DNA from: Chloroflexota bacterium
GTDB taxonomy: Bacteria; Chloroflexota; Anaerolineae; Caldilineales; Caldilineaceae
DNA: 11,242 nucleotides
Assembly (NCBI GenBank): GCA_003577005.1
Contig: QEUW01000258.1
Span: 1 to 11,242, forward strand
Direction of reading: 5' to 3'
The notes beneath the pieces were generated by a model that saw only the letters and a program-made list of their open reading frames with translations, was not told where the DNA came from and made no database searches. A program made the translations under genes and the position numbers. Each line of letters opens with the position of its first letter. Positions within the stretch are counted from its first letter, which is position 1. Positions 1 through 7,500 of the stretch are shown one piece after another.

Positions 1-472
1 CTAAGTTGAGCAGTTGGTCTCTGACTTGCGGATAGGTGCTATCGGTAGGCAACATGGACACGGGGATCAAATATCGCTCAAGTCTTCCATCGGCGCGTCG
101 CACGATATACACCATTGTCTCTTGCGGCGGTATCCCTTCTGCCAGGTCGACCACGGCCGACATGGTGGGTGTTGCCGATGCCGTGGGCCCTACTTCAGGT
201 TCAAACCCAAGCGGGGTCGGGGTGGGGGTGTCCAGAATGACGAAATCAGGAGGCATCGTCGGCACAAAGGGTTCGGTGGTCGGCTCGACCGTTGCCACCT
301 CCGTAAGTGGTGGCTCAGCCGGTTGCGCGGTCTCCGGCTGGGGCGTCATCACTTGCAGTTCGCCCTGGCTGCCTGTCTCACCCATCTCCTCCAGGCGTGC
401 CACACAGGCAGTCGAGACGCCCAGTAGCAGCACAAGCAAGAGTAGATAACCCAAACGCGGTCTGTTGCTCAT
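1..472 (-). CDS. Pro/Thr-rich lipoprotein, N-terminal part (3' end off window)
   Basis: An open frame runs from ATG at 470-472 to the left edge without a stop: 157 residues plus one base. The start follows a GGAG ribosome site (481-484) with an 8-nt gap. Residues 1-22 are a lipoprotein signal peptide: a basic N-terminus (SNRPR), a Leu-rich core (LLLLVLLLG), then VSTAC, which fits the relaxed lipobox and puts the lipidated cysteine at residue 23. Residues ~40-105 are a disordered linker rich in Pro, Thr and Glu (TPQPETAQPAEPP, LDTPTPTPLG). This is typical of surface lipoprotein tethers and common in Chloroflexota. From ~118 a folded domain seems to begin (ETMVYIVRRADGRLERYLIP), but too little is visible to name it. 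Function unknown; it is probably anchored to the outer face of the membrane. It lies downstream of the small LuxR-type gene on the same strand, 192 bp away. Confidence 0.85.
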   Translation of the reverse strand, partial: MSNRPRLGYLLLLVLLLGVSTACVARLEEMGETGSQGELQVMTPQPETAQPAEPPLTEVATVEPTTEPFVPTMPPDFVILDTPTPTPLGFEPEVGPTASATPTMSAVVDLAEGIPPQETMVYIVRRADGRLERYLIPVSMLPTDSTYPQVRDQLLNL

Positions 473-480
473 CGATCGTT

Positions 481-484
481 CTCC
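481..484 (-). promoter_or_regulatory. Ribosome binding site of the lipoprotein gene
   Basis: On the minus strand GGAG lies 8 nt before the ATG at 470-472. It supports this start, as does the signal peptide that begins immediately after it. Confidence 0.6.
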
Positions 485-549
485 GGAGTCAAGCTCAACG
501 TGCGCTGAACCAAACCAATAGGCGACCCCCTTGGGCAAGCGCGCAACCC

Positions 550-567
550 CGCTCCTTATAGGGAGCG
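550..567. repeat. Small inverted repeat in the lipoprotein leader
   Basis: CGCTCC and GGAGCG form a perfect 6-bp stem around the 6-base loop TTATAG. It lies 78 bp upstream of the lipoprotein start. On the minus strand the loop reads CTATAA and overlaps a weak -10-like TATAAG; a TTGTGT lies 19 bp further upstream. It could be an operator or leader hairpin, or chance. The rest of the 473-664 spacer shows no gene. Confidence 0.3.
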
Positions 568-650
568 ACCATCGGTTGTACACAAACAATGGGGTATGGT
601 ATTAGACAGTCAGTGCCTGGCAGTATAGCAGAGGAATAACCCAAATAGAT

Positions 651-668
651 ATAGCGGATTTCCGCTAT
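651..668. terminator. Inverted repeat over the stop codon of the LuxR-type gene; possible terminator
   Basis: ATAGCGGA and TCCGCTAT are perfect 8-bp arms around a 2-base centre. The TAG stop of the helix-turn-helix gene (665-667) lies inside one arm. Read on the plus strand, the stem is followed by TTTTTC, the better rho-independent arrangement, although no plus-strand gene is seen upstream. Read on the minus strand, it is followed only by ATATCTATTTGGG, a weak U-tract. It may act as a leaky terminator between the LuxR-type gene and the lipoprotein gene. Confidence 0.4.
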
Positions 669-877
669 TTTTCGTGCGTGTCCCGACTCATCCAATACCA
701 CCTGGTTGCTTCGACACGGCCGGCTACGCCCAGTTTTTGGTAGATGTGGCTGAGGTGATGCTCGACCGTATGTTCCGCAACGATCAGAAGATGGGCTATC
801 TCTTTATTCTGTTTCCCCTCCGCCAGCAGTCTAAGCACTTCCCACTCGCGCTGTGTAAGACATGGGGATATTTTCAT
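665..877 (-). CDS. Stand-alone LuxR/GerE-type helix-turn-helix regulator
   Basis: This is a 70-residue protein that is essentially one GerE DNA-binding domain. Residues ~7-62 match the family pattern: LTQREWEVLRLLAEG, then NKEIAHLL, then the recognition-helix region HTVEHHLSHIYQKLGV and a final R.EA. The family consensus is LTxREREVLxLLAxGxSNKEIAxxLxIS-TVKxHLxxIxxKLGV, so W replaces the second R and E replaces K in TVK. There is no receiver, autoinducer, PAS or AAA domain, unlike full-length LuxR-family proteins of 200-900 residues. The frame can be extended upstream to a TTG at 961 (98 residues). I prefer the ATG at 875-877 because the extra 28 codons contain a good promoter and are preceded by AAGGA (889-893, 11-nt gap). 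It probably binds DNA as a dimer; its target and signal are unknown. It may be a natural minimal regulator or the surviving tail of a larger gene. Confidence 0.75.
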   Translation of the reverse strand: MKISPCLTQREWEVLRLLAEGKQNKEIAHLLIVAEHTVEHHLSHIYQKLGVAGRVEATRWYWMSRDTHEK

Positions 878-928
878 AAGTTCGGCATTCCTTGATGAGT
901 AGAGGAACGTGTAGTCGTTGATATGCAC

Positions 929-958
929 ATTATATCCCCAAAAAAAAATACGTATCAA
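929..958 (-). promoter_or_regulatory. Sigma-70-like promoter of the LuxR-type gene
   Basis: On the minus strand TTGATA (953-958) is followed after 18 bp, which include a run of nine T, by a perfect TATAAT (929-934). The predicted transcript would start near 922, giving a leader of about 45 nt before the ATG at 877 and including the AAGGA ribosome site. This favours the short 70-residue form, because the longer TTG start lies upstream of the promoter. Confidence 0.6.
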
Positions 959-1160
959 CAATCGTTGCCGATCTGCGCAAATATCGTCAGGTAGTTGTTA
1001 GTTGTGGCCAGGCGTAAAGACCAGTCAGATTCGTCAAACGTGGATGCAGTATAGAAACCGCATCGACTGGCGCCATGATGAAGGTTGTTGGGCACCGAGA
1101 TGCAGATGTCGCAGACGAGGCAAAGTAAAAACCGCTTGTTCCTCTTTACGAACTTGCTAC

Positions 1161-1259
1161 AAAGGAATGGGGTGTGTCCGAAAATCGGGGTGTACAAATG
1201 TAGGGCAAGATGCCATCTTGCCCTACTTGCCCCCAATGCTGGACGCACCCAAAGGAATG
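1161..1259. mobile_element. MITE-like palindromic element (81 bp) with 9-bp target duplication
   Basis: AAAGGAATG occurs at 1161-1169 and again at 1251-1259, as expected of a target-site duplication. Between them lies an 81-bp element (1170-1250) with imperfect terminal inverted repeats: GGGTGTGTCC on the left and GGACGCACCC on the right (one mismatch in 10). The centre (1200-1226) is a perfect 13-bp inverted repeat around a single base: GTAGGGCAAGATG, C, CATCTTGCCCTAC. The outer arms also pair partly, so the whole element can fold into one long hairpin. It has no coding capacity and would need a transposase in trans. A 9-bp duplication is compatible with several IS families, so I do not assign one. 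Confidence 0.6.
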
Positions 1260-1443
1260 GGCGGCGCTTGCAATAGCATGAGAGCCGTGTTATCGTACGT
1301 GAATGATTTGGTCGTTCCGAAATGCTGGATAGAGGATAGCTATCGAGCCATTGCCGGTAACCCCGGTTGGCCCACTTGCATAAGCGCACAACGAGTCTGG
1401 CACCTGCCGACCTTGTCCGGCTTTCCACGATTTAACGGGCATC

Positions 1444-1475
1444 GCGGAGTTCGCACGTGGGCGTGCGAACTCCGC
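1444..1475. repeat. Perfect 14-bp-stem hairpin downstream of the giant gene
   Basis: GCGGAGTTCGCACG (1444-1457) and CGTGCGAACTCCGC (1462-1475) are exact reverse complements around the 4-base loop TGGG. It lies 76 bp past the TAA of the 2452-residue gene, where a transcript end would be expected. There is no T-run on either side, so it is not a classical rho-independent terminator. It could be a 3'-end-protecting structure, a rho-assisted terminator or a dispersed REP-like repeat. Confidence 0.5.
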
Positions 1476-1550
1476 AAAGAACAAGATGTTGATGACGCTC
1501 AAGTCACAACAGCCGGCAGACCGGCCAGCTTTTAGCCAACAAGACGTGAT

Positions 1551-4500
1551 TTACCGGCAGAACGGTTCGTCGTTGCACACATCTTGTACCACCGGCAGGA
1601 AGAGATCGGTCACTGCCTGCACTTCCTGGATCGTATCGATGCGGTAGCTGCCGTCGTAGCTAAAGACGATGCGGTTGATGGCGTTGCAGGCGACGCCGCC
1701 GGCGCAGCCTTGTGTCACCAACTGGTTGGTCAACTCGGTCATGGAACGCAGCCCGGTGTAGGGGACGCAGGTTACCGCACCGTCCACGACCAGATTCGGC
1801 GGCAGCGGCCCGCTGATCACGACCAGGTCGAAGCCACCCTGCGCCGCTGCGGGCACGACCGGAATGCGCACGTTAAGGTTTTTGCCATAGCACATGGTCT
1901 GCGCCTGGAGGGCCTGTGCGCCCACGACCAGGGTAATCGTGTGGTTGCGCTCCAAGCCATCGGCGTTGTAGCCGTTGATCGTAAAGGGATAGCTCCCTTC
2001 AGCCACAGTCGGGCCGACTTCGACGACCAGCTTCTTACTGGCGAGAGACGAGTTAGCACTCAACATCGTTGGGCCTTCGAGTTCGTCCTCGAAGTAGATC
2101 AGCAAACCTGCCGGTAGATTAGCGCCGTTGATCCCCACCGGGACATCTTCGAAGAAGAGAGGTTGTGTCACCTGGAGCGACAAGGGGATCAACGTTGTGC
2201 TGCCGGGGGCAACGTGGTAGATGCTCTGCGGCGTGGTGAGTTGGTAGTCACCGGTGCTGTAGGCTACCGTCACTTCCTGCGAGCGCACCGTGCGTCCGCT
2301 CTCTTCGTCCACTGCTTCGATCACCAGGTAGTATGTCACACCGGGCCGCATGTGGTCGATGCTGGCCAGACCCATTGATTCGCTCACCAGATTATCTGCT
2401 TCGTCATAGAGCGACACGGCCACGGCATCGGAGACAACACGTGTATAACTCATAGGGCTGGCGCCAACGTAGACATTGTAGACATCGACATCAGGATGGT
2501 TCAACGGTGTCCAGAAGGTAATGAGTTCTAGCGTATCAGCGGCCAGTGTTGGCGTGATCATAGTGACCCAACTCATGGGGAAGGTAGCACTGTGATCGAT
2601 GTGAATGAGGGCTACCTCGTTCGTGTTGGGCAAAACGGCATAAGCTTGCGCTGGCGGCATTTCATCGTTGTCGGCACGCACCCACATGTGATATTGACCG
2701 CTCGGCACATTGCTAAGGTTCACGACTTGGGTAGTCGCCGCACTGCGCACCTGTGCCGGGTCGGTGATGGTAAACTCGGCCACAGCAAAACCGGTGTAAT
2801 TGGGTACGACCTGACTGATCGGCAGACCATTGTCGTCGGTGTAGGTCAGCGTCTGGGTCACCGCATCGGTGGTCAGGTAAACGGTCACTTTGGCCGGGGC
2901 AAAGTCCGACGCCAGCGTCCAACCCACCTGGGTCTGGCTGAGGTCGCCAGCATCGACGGTCACATTGCTCAATCTGGTGGGGGCGGCCACGCCCAATGCA
3001 GAGGCCATGTAGTTGTTGGTCTCCAGGTTGCCACTCAGCTTGACGCGCCAATCGCCGGGCCGCGCCTGGGCGACATCGTACTCGATAAAGAGCCGGCTCA
3101 CGTAGACCTCGTCGATCAACTGGCCGAAGTCCATCTGATAACCACTCTTATCCCAGTTGATGCCATAGAGCGTGTAGACCAGACCAGTCTCGAACTCGAG
3201 TGAGCGCGGCGGAGCAATCTCGTTGCCCGTAGCCGCATCTTGAATCTCCACCAACGCCTGGCCTGCGGGAACAGCCAGATAGGTGCTGGCCGAGCCGTAA
3301 CCGAGGTGAGTGGCCAGTGGCGTGCCCTCGATGAGAATGTTCACCGGGGCGCCGACCTGCGCACTCTGCACAAAGCGCACATGGGCATTGCCGAGTGCAG
3401 GGGCAAGGTTGTCGTCGGTCAGGACAAGCAGTTGTGGCGAATCTTTACCGGTAGTGACCAATGTGTAGTCTTGTCCAGCCCTCGTGGTCAGCGTCGTGCT
3501 GAGGATAGCCGCACCACCGCCCACAGGCGTAATCGTGATAGCGTGGTCACCCGGTGTCAAGAACAGATAGTCACGCGCCTCCGCCATCTGCAACCCGACG
3601 CCCGACCAGACGACCGAACCGTCAATGCTTACATCCACACTTTCCAGTTCGGTGCGCCAGGAGGTCGGCACATAGCGTAGGCGGGCCAGACTGTTTTCAT
3701 CCGGTTCGATCGTGCGCTCCAGCTGGTGGACGAGCGTTTCCGTGTACTTCACTTGATAAGTGGGGGCCACCGGCGCCTGATTGTAGTTACCAGGGGTGAT
3801 CTCGACCCCGTCCGGCGTCAAGATCGTCATGCTCAGGCCAGGGTCGGCAGAGAGTGCAAAGAGCACGTCGCTGGCCTCCGCCACGTTGACCAGCGAGACA
3901 CCGGCGCTGGCAGCAATGGCAGCGGGACCGATGGGCGCCTTGATTAGCACCTCGTGATCAGAGACAAAGGTATAGCGGTCATCGATGAGGGTGGGGTCCA
4001 GCGAGAGCTGATTGGCTGCTGCTGCCTGCACCACCTGCTGCTGGTGCATGGCAGCAGCCAGTGCTGGCGGGGTAGCCAGCATGTAGCCGCTGACGCCGCC
4101 AAAGTCGATGTCACCCTTATGATCCACGTAGAACCCATACTGCTTACTGAGTACCTCCACATACCCCTTCATGCCATACTTACCGTTGGTAAACTCGCCA
4201 AAATCGACGCCCACGCCACCTGTTGTGATCCCGCCCGGTGGGATCGATAGGCAGACACTGCACGTCTTGACGCCACAGGGGTGATCTGGCAGCCAGTCGG
4301 GCGAGTCGCACCAGCGCACACCGCAGGGAACACCGGCGCAGCCCTCGTAGAGAACACCTTTACCCAGATTCAGCCGTACGACGCCGCGCCCGGTGAAGTG
4401 AAAGCGGTTGCCGCTGGAGGTCCAGGCATCGATACGGGCCGAGCCCTTGACAATCAACAGGTTGACGTTGAAGCTGGTACTAAAGCGATCCCTACGCACC

Positions 4501-7500
4501 GAGGCGCTGCCATTGGCGACTTCAAATTTGCCAATAATGGTGAGTGCCCCGGCGAGATCCAAACCCCACTCTGGCTCGATCAGAACCGTGGCGCTGCCAT
4601 CGATCGTGGCCAGCGGTTTGTTAGCCGGCGATGGCAACGGGAGCCGGCGCGCCGTGTCGATGCGAATGCTCAGGCGCACAAACTGATTATCCGGTCGCAA
4701 TGAGACGGTGCCAAAGACCTGGCTTACAACCAGACCTGTGGTCCCGATAGGGATGCCGGCTGTCGAAGTTCGCAGGATGCTACCTGCTCCATCCTTCTCT
4801 TTGAGCAACGCACAGTCCATACCGAGCGTCAACTCGGCCAGCCCCAGCCGATCCAGCGCGTCGGCGGTCAAGGCGTCGTACGGGGCCTGTGGTGTGCTGA
4901 TACGCAGGGCCGCTGCACCGGTAGCGTCTTTGTAGAAGGTGAGAATCACCGCCAGGCCGCAGCCACTGGTGTAGGCGAATTTGGGGATGACAAATGTACC
5001 GCCGGCAGTAAACTCATATCCGTTGGCCACGCGCTTGAAATTACCATAGATCCGGCTGATGCCAAATCCCTTCTTGCTCACCAGCTTGGCGCCTGGGATT
5101 TTAGGGGCGCCTTCTGTGACACGCCCGCCAAAATTGAAGCCACTGCTGTCGATCAGCCAGGTGACGGCGGGGATTGGAATACACTCGCCACCCCAGTCGG
5201 TTGATACACAGAAGGTAGCCTTTTTGATGCGCAGGCTAGGGCGTTCGGCATAGTACTCGATGGTGGCGCCGCTAAAGCTCAGTTGGACGCCGGCCGGGTC
5301 AAGCGAAAAGTCGCCGATCCGGTCGCCGATCTGCGCATCATAGCTTTGCAGACGGCCGCGCTTGTCCACCCGGCCGCGAAAGTCGATATTGGTCGCTCGC
5401 GAGTCGCCGGGAATACGGATGTCCATCTTACCTGCAACGACGCAACCCAGCGAGCTAACTTCAGAAATGATAGGCGCACGGACTGTCACCTCAGTCTGGT
5501 TGTCGCTGGACGTAATAAACTTGATATCCTGGCCATTGCAGAAAGTAAAGGGCGGCGGCGGATCATTGGGCTCATCCAGCAGCTTGATGAGAAAGAGCTT
5601 TTCATACGGGTCATCCACACCGTTGGCAACCTGCACCCGGATCGACGCCACCGGCAAGGTTTCAAAGTCCAGTTCGGCAGCGGTGCGTAGCTGATTGCCG
5701 GCGATAGCAAAGAGGTGGTTATGCTGGCTGCCGGCCCCACTTACCAACGTAAATGTATGCGGCACGTTTCGTGGATCAGTAGCGCTGAGCAAACCGACAA
5801 GTGTGCCGGCCGGCTTATGTTCGGCCACTTTGGTGCCACTCAACTGAATATCGGTGATCCCAAGTGGTACATTGGCAAAGATGGTGATCGTGAACTCTTT
5901 GTCAAAGGTTGCATTGTCTCGGTCTGTGCTGCTGATACGCAGTTTGTAGCGATCCTGCTTCTTAGGATTGAACAGGGTGGTCGTCCGCAATTCGTTGCCG
6001 GCCAGTGAAAAGGCGCCGGAATTATTTCCATTGAGACGATAGATGTGTTTGTCGTCGGTGTCGGCATCGACCGTGGCGAGCTTGCCGACGAGCGTGCCGA
6101 TGGGCGATAGCGCGTCTACACGATCATTGCTCAGGGTAATGTCTGTGGGGGCATCGTTGACGGGCAGCACCAGTAGCCGGGCGGTCGCCTTGGCAATCAC
6201 GTTGATGTCATTCCGGATGGTGTAGTCAAAGCTGTCTACCCCATAGAAGTTGGCTTTTGGCGTATAGCGGATGATGGTACCCTCGATGACAGCCGTGCCA
6301 TTGGTCGGGGGGCGAACAATGCTGACAAGCTGGACTACACTCACCGGGTCGCGGTCATTGGCGAGTACATCGATGACCACCGTTCTGTCCTCATTCGTAC
6401 GCGCCGCATCATCCACTGCTTGGGGTGGGCCGCGACGAATAGCGACGGCGTAGTCCTCCACTTCGCCATCAAACGACTCGCCATCGTAGGAGAGACGGAG
6501 GGCGCTTGCATAGCGAAAACGGGCCACTGTCAAGTCGGTAAGCGTGGCATTGCACGGTACGTTGAAGGCAAGTTGCTGTGTACCGGCGGGCAGTGTTACC
6601 GCATTGAAAATCCGTTCGCCGGGGTCTGCCCAGTCGCCGTCGTTGCTAAAATCGATCCAGCCATACAGCCGGCCTGCTGCCGCCGTCGTCACAGTAGCCG
6701 TCGCTGTCTGGCAGATGTTGATCTCGGCGGAGAGCACGACGCCGTCTTCATCATCGCCAATGCTATCGTCACCGGTGGCATTGGCATTCGGCTGTCCATC
6801 CGCTTCACTGTCCACCATCGTGCCCAATCGCAACTCGTTGACCTGCCCGTGGCGGGCGCCATTGTTGGCCTTCAGCGTTGGATAGGTGGGATCGGGGGCA
6901 TCGCCGTAGTCATAAGTGATGGGGCCAGTCTCCTCGACCGCACCAATATCACAGGCCGCACCTTTTGGCCGGCTGACATTCCGCTGGTCAGTGGTCACTG
7001 TGCCACCACTGCAATTGCCGGCGTCGATGGCCGGGCTGCCGGTGAGCAGGGCATGGGTCTGGGTAGCGCCGCCATTGTCGGCAAGCGGTGCAAGCTGCGG
7101 GTCAACGTTGGTCTGATCGTGCGCTTGGGTCAGGTTGCAGGAGGCGTCGGAGGAGAGATTATAGTCGCCTGACGTAATCGCGCCGCTACAGTTGGCGCCA
7201 CCCACACTATTGGCCAGGATGCTATTGGTGACAGTGATCGCGCCACTCCGGTTGAGGATTACGCCATCTGCGCCAGCCTGGTTGCCCGAGAAAGTGGTAT
7301 TCTTCAAAGTGAGGGTACCCGACTGCTGCAGGAGAGCGCCGGCTGTATTGGCGGTGTTGCCACTAAAGGTCACATTGGTCAACACAGGGCTGCTCAGTGT
7401 ACTTTTCATACCACCGGCCTCGATGCCGGCCTGATTGCCGGCGAAGGTGACGTTGGTCAGCACTGGGCTGCCATTATTATTATTGTAAAGACCACCGCCA

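Larger units (their letters stand above)
962..1550. other. Intergenic region without a credible gene
   Basis: About 590 bp separate the 3' end of the giant gene from the promoter of the LuxR-type gene. Open frames here (for example 955-1428 minus and 1002-1535 plus) lack ribosome sites, have atypical composition rich in Cys, Trp and Arg, and match no family I recognise. The supported content is the 81-bp MITE-like element (1170-1250), the strong hairpin (1444-1475) and a small GCCGG/CCGGC stem (1512-1525). Confidence 0.6.

Noticed and set aside
495..701. 68-codon minus-strand frame overlapping the end of the LuxR-type gene
   Set aside because: It overlaps the conserved GerE domain in another frame and covers the inverted repeats of the spacer; nothing supports it as coding.
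955..1428. 157-codon open frame on the minus strand between the giant gene and the LuxR-type gene
   Set aside because: Its composition is rich in Arg, Cys, Ser and Trp, it has no ribosome site or recognisable motif, and it spans the MITE-like element including its palindrome.
1512..1525. GCCGG-CAGA-CCGGC hairpin just past the stop of the giant gene as its terminator
   Set aside because: The stem is only 5 bp, and on the minus strand it is followed by TGTTGTGACTTG, not a T-run. Too weak to call.
1002..1535. 177-codon open frame on the plus strand across the same intergenic region
   Set aside because: It runs through the MITE-like element and the strong hairpin, has an unlikely composition, and no motif or ribosome site.
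6420..7172. 250-codon plus-strand open frame
   Set aside because: It is antisense to the GEVED and choice-of-anchor Q coding region. The minus frame shows clear family motifs throughout, so this is a shadow.
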